This document shows, one piece after another, positions 33,893 through 42,149 of a DNA stretch of 64,000 nucleotides. Both the position numbers and the translations under genes were made by a program. Under the pieces are notes generated by a model. It was not told the origin of the DNA. It did not search any database and saw only the letters and a list, made by a program, of their open reading frames with translations. This stretch comes from RGDT01 sp964630925. GTDB lineage: Bacteria > Planctomycetota > Planctomycetia > Gemmatales > Gemmataceae. Location: NCBI GenBank assembly GCA_964630925.1, contig CAZVZK010000035.1, positions 1 through 64,000 of the forward strand, read 5' to 3'. The first letter of the stretch is position 1. Each line of letters starts with the position of its first letter.

Positions 33893-34837
33893 TCAGTTCA
33901 TCACGCCCTCGATGCCGCTGTAGATCTCCGTCGCCTCCACGAAGCCCATCCCCAGACGCTCGGCGTCGTACAGGCACTCATCGAGCTTGCGCAGGTCGCC
34001 CCCGTCGAGCGCCTCGCTCAGCGCGGGGCGGCTCTCGGCCAGCAGGCGGCGCAGGCGCGGCACGGCCTCCGGGGCGGCGTAGCCGCCCACCTCGTAGTTG
34101 GACTCGATGGTCGCCGGCAGGGACCGGAGCAGGCCGGGCAGCTCCTTCTTCCAGGGGGCGTAGAGCGACGTGGCCCGTCCGATCCTCGGCACGCCCTTCA
34201 GCCCGGCCTCGGCGAAGACGTGCGTGGGCCAGGTGTAGCCGCGCGACATCCACCCCGGCCGGAGGTTGGAGGCGAACCGCAGCAGGCGGAACGGCATCTC
34301 GCCGATGAGGGCCGCCCTGGGGTCGCGCCCCTCTCCCTCGTCCTGGCCCGGCAGCATCCGCCCCGCCTTCCAGGCGGCGTACGCCTCGCGCAGCGTCTGG
34401 ATGTCGTAGGCGATGCCGTAGGCGAGGGCCTTGTCCACCGGCAGCCGTCCGCCCTTGTCGGGCCTGGCTCGCTTGCGGACGGCGGGGCCGAGGCGGTCCA
34501 GCATGCCCTTCACGATCTCATCGACGTCCTCGGGCCGGGCCGCGAGGTAGGCGTCGATGGCGGCCGACATCTCCTCGGGCGAGTCGCAGGTGATGAAGAA
34601 CGGCCGGCCCCAGACGTGCAGGTGGGAGTCCCACCACTCCGGCAGCTCGACGGGCTTCGACGCCCGGGGCAGGCCCAGGACGCCCAGGCCCCAGGCGTTG
34701 GCCCGGAAGCGCACCCTGGCGATGCGCACGGCGTCGGCGATGAGGTCGTCGATGGCGCCCTCCCCCCGGATGAAGGGGAAGAGACGCTCGTGCCAGAGCT
34801 TCACGTCCACCGGGTGGTAGCTGGTGTCGTAACCCAT
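33893..34837 (-). CDS. Hypothetical protein, 314 aa
   Basis: Not recognised. Starts MGYDTSYHPVDVKLWHERLF, with GGAGG before the ATG. Features: no signal peptide, several Trp-rich segments (LPEWWDSHLHVWGRPFFITC; MSRGYTWPTHVFAEAG), a charged central part, and a C-terminal helical region. The His-rich stretch may bind metal, but this is a guess. It shares its promoter sequence with the Gfo/Idh gene at 33436 and is followed by the AhpD-like gene. Confidence 0.7.
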   Translation of the reverse strand: MGYDTSYHPVDVKLWHERLFPFIRGEGAIDDLIADAVRIARVRFRANAWGLGVLGLPRASKPVELPEWWDSHLHVWGRPFFITCDSPEEMSAAIDAYLAARPEDVDEIVKGMLDRLGPAVRKRARPDKGGRLPVDKALAYGIAYDIQTLREAYAAWKAGRMLPGQDEGEGRDPRAALIGEMPFRLLRFASNLRPGWMSRGYTWPTHVFAEAGLKGVPRIGRATSLYAPWKKELPGLLRSLPATIESNYEVGGYAAPEAVPRLRRLLAESRPALSEALDGGDLRKLDECLYDAERLGMGFVEATEIYSGIEGVMN

Positions 34838-34866
34838 CGCGCCGCCTCCGGATGAAGGATGGGGGC

Positions 34867-34895
34867 ATTGTGCGGACGGGGCCGGCGTGAGGCAA
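34867..34895 (-). promoter_or_regulatory. TTGCCT-CACAAT promoter of the 314-aa gene
   Basis: On the minus strand TTGCCT (34895-34890), a 17-base spacer, CACAAT (34872-34867), about 30 bases before the ATG at 34837. It is nearly the same as 33467-33494, including the flank CCGTCGGTTGCCTCACGCC. Two such sites in front of genes that do not resemble each other suggest a common regulator or a duplicated regulatory segment. Confidence 0.55.
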
Positions 34896-35029
34896 CCGAC
34901 GGAGAAGCGAGGCGGGCTTCTCGACGAGAGCCGCTCGGGATCGGAGAGGCGCTGACGCCGTGTGACTCGGGCCGCTGACGCACCCCCGCTCGCCAGCAGC
35001 CGGTGGCGCTCGCGCCCCAGGAGTCGGTC

Positions 35030-35998
35030 TCAATAATCCCCCACCACCTCATCGCCGGCGCGTGTCGCCAGGGCGCGCCACGTCGGCAGGGCGATTCCGT
35101 CACGTACGAAGCGGACGCTGCCGTCGCACAGCAGCAGGTTCACGCCGCCGGTGTGCATGCTCCGCGCCGAGGTCAGGCCCTTGTTGTGGCTCTTGTTGCC
35201 GCAGTCCCACTTCCCCGCCTGGTTCGGGGTGTAGTAGTGGTTGTACAGCGTGTTGCCGAAGTGCCCGTTGATCCACTGCTCGTTGCGGCGGCCGTTCCAC
35301 GTCCCGTTGCCGCCGTCGCAGTCCGTCGGCGTCGTGTCGTTGCCGCCCGCCACCTCCAGCACGGCCAGGCGGATGCCCTGCGGGGTCGTCGGGGCGGTGG
35401 TGATCGTCGCGCCGTCGCCGAGCAGGCTCTCGCAGAAGGCGGCGGTGTTCGAGGTGCCGTCGCTGATCTGGGCGATCCGGACCGGGTCCTGGGCGAAGAC
35501 GCCGTTGCCTTCCAGGATGCGGTGATACAGCGTGACGGCGCCGGTGGAGGGGTCGAGGGTGACGCCGACGCCGTTGTTGGCGACGTAGTTGGAGCCCCAG
35601 TAGGCGCTGCCGGGCACCTGCCCGTTGCGCGGGTCGCTGGGGCAGATGAACAGGCCGACGCGCGTCTTGCCCGCCGTGTCGTTCTGCCCGCCGACGGCCA
35701 GGTTGCCGTTGGGGTCGATGAGCCTCTGGAGGGCCTCCTGCTCGACGTAGGCGAGCAGGCGGGCCGGGGCCGACACCACGTTCGGGAAGGCGTTGCGCCC
35801 CTGCGGGAAGACGCCCAGCGCCGACTCATGGTTGTGCATGGCCAGGCCGAGCTGCTTGAGGTTGTTCTGGCACTTCATCCGCGCCGCCGCCTCGCGGACC
35901 TTCTGCACCGCCGGCAAGAGGAGGCCGATCAGGATGGCGATGATGGCGATGACGACGAGCAATTCAATGAGGGTGAAACCGGGCCTGTGACGCTTCAT
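35030..35998 (-). CDS. DUF1559-family prepilin-like protein
   Basis: 322 aa. Type IV prepilin N-terminal signal: MKRHRPGFTLIELLVVIAII, with the cleavage site before FTLIE and a long hydrophobic helix, so it is processed like pilins. The DUF1559 body has the typical LLLPAVQKVREAAARMKCQN, NLKQLGLAMHNHESALGVFP and the C-terminal HTGGVNLLLCDGSVRFVRDG motif. Planctomycetes carry dozens of such genes; roles in pili or surface matrices are inferred. Length is normal. ATG 35998 was chosen by the prepilin start. Confidence 0.93.
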   Translation of the reverse strand: MKRHRPGFTLIELLVVIAIIAILIGLLLPAVQKVREAAARMKCQNNLKQLGLAMHNHESALGVFPQGRNAFPNVVSAPARLLAYVEQEALQRLIDPNGNLAVGGQNDTAGKTRVGLFICPSDPRNGQVPGSAYWGSNYVANNGVGVTLDPSTGAVTLYHRILEGNGVFAQDPVRIAQISDGTSNTAAFCESLLGDGATITTAPTTPQGIRLAVLEVAGGNDTTPTDCDGGNGTWNGRRNEQWINGHFGNTLYNHYYTPNQAGKWDCGNKSHNKGLTSARSMHTGGVNLLLCDGSVRFVRDGIALPTWRALATRAGDEVVGDY

Positions 35999-36110
35999 GT
36001 CCGTGTCAATTCTTTTTGAGGATGCGTGGAGGGTGCGGCGGCCCTGCCCGCGCACGCGGGGGGCGCTGCCGCCGTGGGGCGGTGGCTTCGGTTGTCCGGT
36101 GGTGGTGGGC

Positions 36111-36602
36111 TCAGGCCCGGCGTGGCGGGGGCGACGGCGGGCGGCGGATCGCCGGCTCGGCGGAGGGGGTGACTTCTTCGATGTAGCCTTCCGGATCGGG
36201 AAGGGCGGGTGCGGCGGCCAGGCCGGCGGCGGGGGGCGACGGGTCGGGCTGATACAGGCCGGCGGGGCTGACGCCCTTGCAGCGGGCCGCGATCAGGCCG
36301 GACACCCAGCGGACGGCCTCCGGCTCCGGGGCGACGGCTGCCGGCTCCTCGCCGCCGCAGCACGACCCCTCCTCGGAGCAGCAGCCGGCCTTCTTCGGCG
36401 CTGCCGCCTCCTCCTTCGGGCAACAGCAGCAGCGTTCGAGGCGGCGTTCCTCGGCGGGGCAGCCGCAGGCGCGGCCACACGGCGAGGCGCCGCAGCACGG
36501 CGTGGGCAACGGCAGGCCGCAGGCCAGCAGCAGGTGGCTCAGCAGAGCCAGCCACACCGCCACGCCGCGTGCCGTCGCCGACAACGCCCTCAACCGTCTC
36601 AT
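36111..36602 (-). CDS. Cys-rich exported protein, 163 aa
   Basis: From ATG 36602 (a longer start at 36638 is possible; neither has a good ribosome site). An N-terminal hydrophobic stretch ends in LLLACG, resembling a lipobox, so it may be a lipoprotein. Fifteen Cys occur between about residues 29 and 108: PCCGASPCGRACGCP, ERCCCCPKEE, AGCCSEEGSCCGGEE and ARC. Such dense CC and CCCC clusters suggest metal binding or many disulfides. The C-terminal third is Pro/Ala rich. No known family is recognised. It lies between a DUF1559 gene and the aldo/keto reductase. Confidence 0.6.
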   Translation of the reverse strand: MRRLRALSATARGVAVWLALLSHLLLACGLPLPTPCCGASPCGRACGCPAEERRLERCCCCPKEEAAAPKKAGCCSEEGSCCGGEEPAAVAPEPEAVRWVSGLIAARCKGVSPAGLYQPDPSPPAAGLAAAPALPDPEGYIEEVTPSAEPAIRRPPSPPPRRA

Positions 36603-36752
36603 GGCCGGCTTCGTGCCCCCTCGAAGTCGAACCGTCATAATCCGATATGTGGTCTACGAGGCGGGCCGGCCCACGTCCACGTGCGACCTCGCGGGGCGTG
36701 CCGGCCCCGCACTTCAGCCCCGCGCCGCGTCCGTCGGAGGATGGCCGCCCGA

Positions 36753-37745
36753 TTATCTGTTGATCATCCGCTGGGCGGCCTCGGAGTAGCGTGCCCCATG
36801 GGCGGTGATCCCGGCGGCCGCGGCGTCGATCTCGCGGAGGTCCTCCGCCGTGAGATCGACGGCGGCCCCGCCGACGTTCTCCTCCAGGCGGTGGGCCTTC
36901 GTGGTGCCGGGGATCGGCACGACCCAGGGCTTCTGCGCCAGCAGCCACGCGAGGGCGATCTGGGCCGGAGTCGCGCCCTTCCGCGCGGCGACGCGGCCCA
37001 GCAGCTCGACGAAGGCCTTGTTCGCCAGCCGCGCCTCGGGGGCGAAGCGGGGCACGGTGTTGCGGAAGTCGGTGGGGTCGAAGGAGGTGGCCTCGTCGAT
37101 CTTCCCGGTCAGGTAGCCCTTGCCCAACGGGCTGAACGGCACGAAGCCGATGCCCAGCTCCTCCAGGGCCGGCAGGATCTGCCCCTCGGGCTCCCGCCAC
37201 CACAGCGAGTACTCGCTCTGCAACGCCGCGACCGGCTGCACCGCGTGCGCCCGGCGGATCACGGCCACCCCGGCCTCGGAGAGGCCGAAGTACCGCACCT
37301 TGCCCTGTCGGATCAGCTCGCTGACGGCGCCCGCCACGTCCTCGATGGGCACGCCCGGATCGACGCGGTGCTGGTACAGCAGATCGATGCGATCGGTCTT
37401 GAGCCGATTGAGCGACGCCTCCACCATGTCCCGGATCCGATCCGGCCGGCTGTTGAGCACGCCCGGCTCTTGCTTGCCGTCCTTGAAACTGAACCCGAAC
37501 TTGGTGGCGATCACCACGCGATCGCGGACGGGGGCGAGGGCCTCGCCCACCAACTCCTCGTTCGTGAACGGGCCGTACACCTCCGCCGTGTCGAAGAAGG
37601 TGACGCCGAGGTCCACGGCCCTGCGGATGACCTTGACCCCCTCCGCCTTCTCGACGGCGTGGCCGTAGCCGAAGCTCAGGCCCATGCACCCGAAGCCCAG
37701 GGCCGACACCTCCAGGCCGCTCTTCCCCAACTCGCGCGTCTGCAT
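36753..37745 (-). CDS. Aldo/keto reductase
   Basis: 330 aa, cytosolic. TIM-barrel family: MQTRELGKSGLEVSALGFGC, FFDTAEVYGPFTNEELVGEA (catalytic Asp/Tyr), VVIATKFGF (Lys), LLYQHRVDP (His), and the NADPH-binding C terminus (WVVPIPGTTKAHRLEENVGG). Reduces aldehydes or ketones with NADPH. AGGAGG precedes the ATG. 25 bases after the alcohol dehydrogenase gene, so probably one operon; an AraC regulator is divergent from it. Confidence 0.93.
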   Translation of the reverse strand: MQTRELGKSGLEVSALGFGCMGLSFGYGHAVEKAEGVKVIRRAVDLGVTFFDTAEVYGPFTNEELVGEALAPVRDRVVIATKFGFSFKDGKQEPGVLNSRPDRIRDMVEASLNRLKTDRIDLLYQHRVDPGVPIEDVAGAVSELIRQGKVRYFGLSEAGVAVIRRAHAVQPVAALQSEYSLWWREPEGQILPALEELGIGFVPFSPLGKGYLTGKIDEATSFDPTDFRNTVPRFAPEARLANKAFVELLGRVAARKGATPAQIALAWLLAQKPWVVPIPGTTKAHRLEENVGGAAVDLTAEDLREIDAAAAGITAHGARYSEAAQRMINR

Positions 37746-37770
37746 CGCCGCCTCCTGTCGGTGGTCACGA

Positions 37771-38847
37771 TCACTCGGATTTGAGCGACGCCATGTCGAT
37801 CGTGAACCGGTACTTGACGTCGCTCCGCATCATCCGCTCGTACGCCTCATTCACCTTCTGGATCGGGATGACCTCCACGTCGGCGGTGATCTTGTGCTCC
37901 CCGCAGAAGTCGAGCATCTCCTGCGTCTCGGCCAGGCCGCCGATGGGCGAGCCGGAGAAGCTCTTGCGCCCGAAGAGCAGGCCGAACACGTTGACGGGCA
38001 TCGGCTTGTCCGGCGCCCCGACCATGGTGAGGTTGCCGTCGCGGGCGAGGAGGTTGATGTAGGCGTTCACGTCGTGCGTGGCGGCCACGCAGTCGAGGAT
38101 GAAGTCGAAACTGCCGGCGTGCTCCCTCATCTCGTCGGCGTTCTTCGAGACGACCACCTCGTCCGCGCCGAGGCGCCTCGCGTCCTCGATCTTGCCCGGC
38201 GACGTGGTGAACACGACGGTGTGCGCGCCGAAGGCGTGGGCGAACTTCACGCCCATGTGGCCGAGCCCCCCCAGGCCCACCACGCCGACCTTCTTGCCCG
38301 GCCCGGCCTTCCAGTGGCGCAGCGGCGAGTAGGTCGTGATCCCGGCGCAGAGCAGGGGCGCGGCGGCGGCGGGGTCGATGTTCGACGGCATGCGCAGGAC
38401 GAAGTGCTCGTCGACCACGATGGACGAGGAGTACCCGCCGTAGGTGACCGGGGCCGTCCCGTGCCGATCGGGCGAGCCGTAGGTCAGCACCATGCCGGGG
38501 CAGAACTGCTCGAGCCCCTCGCGGCAGTGGCGGCAGGTGTGGTCCGAATCCACCAGGCAGCCCACGCCGACGAGGTCGCCCGCCTTGTGCCTGGTCACCC
38601 CGGGGCCGACCTTCGTGACGCGGCCGACGATCTCGTGGCCCGGCACGCAGGGGTAGACCGCCGGCATGGCGTCGTGCCACTCGTCGCGGGAGTAGTGGAG
38701 GTCCGAGTGGCAGACGCCGCAGAACAGGACCTCGATCTGCACGTCACGGGCCGCCGGCTCGCGGCGTCGGATCGTGGCTTGGGCCAGCGGCGAGGTCGCG
38801 CCGGCGGCGGAGTAGGCCTTCGTCGTGTACACGGTCCGATGCTCCAT
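37771..38847 (-). CDS. Zinc-dependent NAD(P) alcohol dehydrogenase
   Basis: 358 aa. Medium-chain dehydrogenase/reductase. Catalytic zinc ligands in VLFCGVCHSDLHY and PGHEIVG; structural zinc site HTCRHCREGLEQFC; Rossmann motif VGVVGLGGLGHMGVKFA. It resembles the YahK/cinnamyl-alcohol-dehydrogenase branch, which reduces aldehydes with NADPH. First gene of the pair with the aldo/keto reductase. Start at 38847 (MEHRTVYTTKAYSA) fits family length; the longer frame is Arg/Pro-rich noise. Confidence 0.93.
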   Translation of the reverse strand: MEHRTVYTTKAYSAAGATSPLAQATIRRREPAARDVQIEVLFCGVCHSDLHYSRDEWHDAMPAVYPCVPGHEIVGRVTKVGPGVTRHKAGDLVGVGCLVDSDHTCRHCREGLEQFCPGMVLTYGSPDRHGTAPVTYGGYSSSIVVDEHFVLRMPSNIDPAAAAPLLCAGITTYSPLRHWKAGPGKKVGVVGLGGLGHMGVKFAHAFGAHTVVFTTSPGKIEDARRLGADEVVVSKNADEMREHAGSFDFILDCVAATHDVNAYINLLARDGNLTMVGAPDKPMPVNVFGLLFGRKSFSGSPIGGLAETQEMLDFCGEHKITADVEVIPIQKVNEAYERMMRSDVKYRFTIDMASLKSE

Positions 38848-39020
38848 TTGGGTCGCGTCCCGGCCTCGGCGGCCCGACGAGCGAATGGTAGTGCCGACGT
38901 GCCACGTGGCGGTAGCACGATCGTCCCGGATTCTTGCCAGATCCTCCACGACTTGCGGGGCGGCCCCGGCCGGCGGGGTAGAATAGCCAGGGGGCGTTGG
39001 CCGGCGGGGGAGGGGCGGCT
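38848..39020. promoter_or_regulatory. Divergent control region between adh and the AraC regulator
   Basis: 173 bases serve both genes. A perfect 10-base palindrome GCCACGTGGC lies at 38901-38910, a candidate operator. TAGAAT (about 38979) could be a -10 box for the regulator; no clear -35 fits. No other structure is seen. Confidence 0.4.
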
Positions 39021-39923
39021 GTGGAGACGAGTGAACTTCAGACTCTGGCGTCCGCCATCGAGCGGCACACGGGCGGCGACGGCGTGCGTGACACCGCGGT
39101 GCCCGGCCTCCGGCTCGCCCGGACATCGGCGCCGAGCGAGCTCGCCGCCGTCGTCTACGAGCCGTCCCTCTGCATCGTGGCCCAGGGCGCGAAGGAGGTG
39201 CTGCTCGGCGGGGAGGCTTACCGCTACGACCCGGCGCAGTCGCTCCTCGTGTCCGTGGACCTCCCCGTCGCCGCCCGCGTCGTGGAGGCATCGACGCGGC
39301 GCCCCTGCCTCATGGTACGCGTCGGGCTTGACGCCGCCGTGGTGGGGGAGCTGTTGGCCGACGGCCTGGCCGCCCCGCCCCCTGGCCCGCCTGCGCGGGG
39401 GCTCGGGGTGACCCCCGCCGGGGTGGAGGTGCTCAACGCCGTCGGAAGGCTCGTCGGCCTGCTCGGCTCGCCGGCGGACGTGGCGGCGCTCTCGCCGCTG
39501 GTCCTGCGCGAGATCACCTACCGCGTCCTCACCGGCCCGCAGGGGGCGCGGCTGCGGCAGATGGCCTCGGCGGGCGCGCCGGCGCACCGGATCGCCCGCG
39601 CGATCCGGTGGCTGAAGGACAACTTCTCCGAGCCCCTGCGCGTCGAGGAGCTGGCCGGCCTCGTGGGCATGAGCGCGTCCGCGTTCCACCTCCACTTCAA
39701 GGGCGTGACGGCGCTGAGCCCTCTGCAGTACCAGAAGCGCCTGCGCCTCCAGGAGGCCCGGAGGCTGATGCTCGGCGAGGGGCTCGACGCCGCCGAGTCG
39801 GCGTACCGCGTCGGGTACGAGAGCCCGTCGCAGTTCAGCCGGGAGTACCGGCGGACGTTCGGCGCCCCGCCGCGCCGGGACGTGGCCGCACTCCGGGCGG
39901 AAGCCCAGCCGGCGGGTCGGTAG
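39021..39923 (+). CDS. AraC-family transcriptional regulator
   Basis: 300 aa from GTG 39021, preceded by GGGGGAGGGG (TTG at 38997 is the alternative). N-terminal AraC-type sensor domain (AraC_N-like: LAAVVYEPSLCIVAQGAKEV) at about 25-175; C-terminal double helix-turn-helix at about 195-295 (LRVEELAGLVGMSASAFHLH, then AESAYRVGYESPSQFSREYR). It is divergent from the adh-akr operon and probably controls it in response to an aldehyde or similar ligand; this is inference from position. Its end is 3 bases from the convergent sulfatase. Confidence 0.9.
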   Translation: METSELQTLASAIERHTGGDGVRDTAVPGLRLARTSAPSELAAVVYEPSLCIVAQGAKEVLLGGEAYRYDPAQSLLVSVDLPVAARVVEASTRRPCLMVRVGLDAAVVGELLADGLAAPPPGPPARGLGVTPAGVEVLNAVGRLVGLLGSPADVAALSPLVLREITYRVLTGPQGARLRQMASAGAPAHRIARAIRWLKDNFSEPLRVEELAGLVGMSASAFHLHFKGVTALSPLQYQKRLRLQEARRLMLGEGLDAAESAYRVGYESPSQFSREYRRTFGAPPRRDVAALRAEAQPAGR

Positions 39924-39926
39924 CCC

Positions 39927-41285
39927 TCACCCGGCGTCCGGCTTGTTCTCCTTCGGGAAGTGGCGCGCAAGCTCCTTCTTGATCGCCGCGTGCTTCGCGT
40001 CGCCGGCCAGGTTCTTCCACTCGTTGGGGTCGGCGTCGTGGTCGTACAGCTCCTCGTCGCCGTTGGCGTAGCGGATGTAGCGCCAGCGCTCCGTCCGCAC
40101 CGCGTGGTTGTTCCGCATCCACGTCATCAGCGCCGGCGTCCCCCACCCGGCCGACACGTCCGCCAGCAGCGGCTTGACGCTCACGCCCTGGACGTGCTTC
40201 GGGGTGGGCAGGCCGCACACCTCGCAGAGCGTGGGGTAGACGCACATCAGATCGACGGTGCGCCCGCACACGCCCGGCTTGACGCCGGGCCCGGCGATGA
40301 TCAGCGGCGAGCGTGTCGCCTGCTCCCACAGGGCGAACTTGCGCCAGTGCTGCTTCTCGCCCAGGTGCCAGCCGTGGTCGCTCCACAGGACGACGAGCGT
40401 GTCGTCCTTGTGCGGCGAGGCGTCCAGCGCGTCGAGGACGCGCCCGAGCTGGGCGTCCATGAAGGCGATGGCCGCCAGGTACGCCTGCACCGCCTCCTTC
40501 CACCGCCCCGACTTCACCATCGCCGCGTGGTCGCCGGCAGGCTTCGCCATCCTCACGCCGGCGGGGGGCACACCTTCGAGGTCGTCCTTGCGGTGCGGCG
40601 GCAGCTCGATCTTGTCGAGCGGGAAGAGGTCGAAGTACTTCTTCGGCACGGTCCAGGGCATGTGCGGCTTGACGAAGCCCGCCGCGATGAAGAACGGCTT
40701 CTCGTGCTTCGCCTTGAGCTGGCGGATGGCGTAGCCGGCGGTGCGGTGGTCGGGGAGCTGCTCGTCCTCGCGCGACGACGGGGCGAAGCGGATGCCGCCG
40801 ACGCCGCCGTCCTCGTCCTTGCCGCCCCCGCCGCCCTTGCCCTTGAAGACATCATCCCAGCCCCCGGTCGGCGGGAACGCGCCGTGGTAGATCTTGCCGG
40901 CGGTGAAGGTGCGGTAGCCGTGGGCCTGGAAGTGGCGGTCCAGGGTGACGACATCAGCGAGGGGCTTGCGCCAGTCCTGGCTGTTGACGTAGACGCCGCT
41001 GGAGGACGGGCGGACGCCGCTCATGAGGGCGGCCCGGGAGGGGTTGCACGACGGGGCGGCACAGTAGGCGCGGGTGAACGCAACGCCGCGCTTCGCCAAC
41101 CGGTCGAGGTTGGGCGTCTTCGCCTGCTTGTGGCCGAGGTAGCCGCACCAGTCGCGCAGGTCATCGACGGCGATGAACAGGACGTTGGGCTTGCGTGGGG
41201 CGTCGGCGCGGGGGGGCGGGGGGGAATGGCCGGAGGCCCCCCCGAAGGGGCAGAGAACAGGCAGGGCGAGGAGCAGCGCGAGCAT
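39927..41285 (-). CDS. Secreted sulfatase (iduronate-2-sulfatase-like)
   Basis: 452 aa. N-terminal hydrophobic signal. Catalytic Cys80 in CNPSRAALMSG is the residue converted to formylglycine; metal ligands appear in NVLFIAVDDLRDW and in VLWSDHGWHLGEKQHWRKFA (Asp/His). Family members remove sulfate from polysaccharides such as heparan or algal sulfated glycans; planctomycetes have many. Maturation needs an FGE enzyme; the SUMF1-domain protein at 47974 lacks a normal catalytic Cys pair and is unlikely to supply it. Downstream of the HEAT-like gene in the same direction. Confidence 0.92.
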   Translation of the reverse strand: MLALLLALPVLCPFGGASGHSPPPPRADAPRKPNVLFIAVDDLRDWCGYLGHKQAKTPNLDRLAKRGVAFTRAYCAAPSCNPSRAALMSGVRPSSSGVYVNSQDWRKPLADVVTLDRHFQAHGYRTFTAGKIYHGAFPPTGGWDDVFKGKGGGGGKDEDGGVGGIRFAPSSREDEQLPDHRTAGYAIRQLKAKHEKPFFIAAGFVKPHMPWTVPKKYFDLFPLDKIELPPHRKDDLEGVPPAGVRMAKPAGDHAAMVKSGRWKEAVQAYLAAIAFMDAQLGRVLDALDASPHKDDTLVVLWSDHGWHLGEKQHWRKFALWEQATRSPLIIAGPGVKPGVCGRTVDLMCVYPTLCEVCGLPTPKHVQGVSVKPLLADVSAGWGTPALMTWMRNNHAVRTERWRYIRYANGDEELYDHDADPNEWKNLAGDAKHAAIKKELARHFPKENKPDAG

Positions 41286-41341
41286 GGCGTGGCCCTCCGG
41301 GGCGGTGACAGGGAGAGGCTATCGCCGCCGGGGCCGGACGC

Positions 41342-42016
41342 CTACCCGTCGAGCCGCTTGAGCGCCTCCTTCGCGGCGCGGGTCGGCAGGGCGTCGTCCT
41401 CACCGCCGGCCAACTTTTCGAGCACCTTCCGGGCCTCCGGTGTGCCGATGGACTCCAGCACGGCGGCGGCGCGGGCGGCACGCTGCCACGACGGCAGCGG
41501 CCCCGGCCTGGTGATGACGCGCGGCTTCAGGTCGATGACCTTGCCGCCGATGCGGAGGGTCGTCTTGCCGTTGATGGTGGACATGGAGACGGGGCCGCGC
41601 GGGGGGGCCGTGTCCTCCTCCTTGAGCGGCTCGTCGGCCTTGATGCGTGCGAGCAGCGCCTGGAGCCGCTTCTTCACCTCCGGCATGACCTTGGCCTCCA
41701 GCGCCTTCTCGATGAGGGGCCTGGCGTGCTTGCCGAGGTAGCCCAGCTCCTCGCTGGCGGCCTCGCGCTCCTCGAAGCCGTCGGCGTCCAGCTCCTCGAT
41801 CCACTTCGCGGCCTGCTTCGCGTCCACCTTGACGGGGCGCAGCTCCCTCCCCAGGAACGTCACCGCCTCCTTGCCCATGCCCGTGAGCCTGATGGCGGCG
41901 CGGGTGGCCCTGGCCTCGTCGGACGAGGCCAGGTCGGCCCAGAGGGAGTCGAGGGTCGGGGCCGGGGCGGCCTGGGCGGCCCCGGCGATGACGGTCAGCA
42001 GGAAGACGGCTCGCAT
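41342..42016 (-). CDS. Secreted HEAT-like repeat protein
   Basis: 224 aa. Signal peptide about 1-16 (MRAVFLLTVIAGAAQA). The rest is helical and resembles the HEAT-like module found at the end of Gemmata WD40 proteins: ARATRAAIRLTGMGKEAVTF, DADGFEEREAASEELGYLGK, LEAKVMPEVKKRLQALLARI, then IGTPEARKVLEKLAGGEDD. Here it stands alone without WD40 repeats. Function unknown; a protein-binding role is likely. It lies between the ECF-PDZ gene and the sulfatase, all leftward. Confidence 0.72.
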   Translation of the reverse strand: MRAVFLLTVIAGAAQAAPAPTLDSLWADLASSDEARATRAAIRLTGMGKEAVTFLGRELRPVKVDAKQAAKWIEELDADGFEEREAASEELGYLGKHARPLIEKALEAKVMPEVKKRLQALLARIKADEPLKEEDTAPPRGPVSMSTINGKTTLRIGGKVIDLKPRVITRPGPLPSWQRAARAAAVLESIGTPEARKVLEKLAGGEDDALPTRAAKEALKRLDG

Positions 42017-42058
42017 GACGGGCCTCCGGTCTGATACCGTATCGCGTTGATTGGTCGC

Positions 42059-42100
42059 GTAGGGCAGGCTGCCAGCCTGCCGCCGGGCCGCAGGCCCGGC
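42059..42100. repeat. GTAG-headed double hairpin between the HEAT-like and ECF-PDZ genes
   Basis: GTAG (42059-42062) precedes GGCAGGC-TGCCA-GCCTGCC (42063-42081), then GCCGGGCC-GCA-GGCCCGGC (42082-42100). It shares GCGTAGGGCAGGC with the repeat after rpsP. It lies 42 bases upstream of the HEAT-like start and may also act as a terminator for the ECF-PDZ transcript. Confidence 0.65.
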
Positions 42101-42149
42101 CAGCATGTGCGTCGCCCGGAGGGAACGATTCAACCCGATCCGGTGTGAG

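Noticed and set aside
36753..38847. The alcohol dehydrogenase and aldo/keto reductase as an antibiotic or natural-product cluster together with the phosphopantetheinyl transferase
   Set aside because: They are 8 kb apart with unrelated genes between, and no carrier-protein, synthase or peptide-synthetase gene is present.
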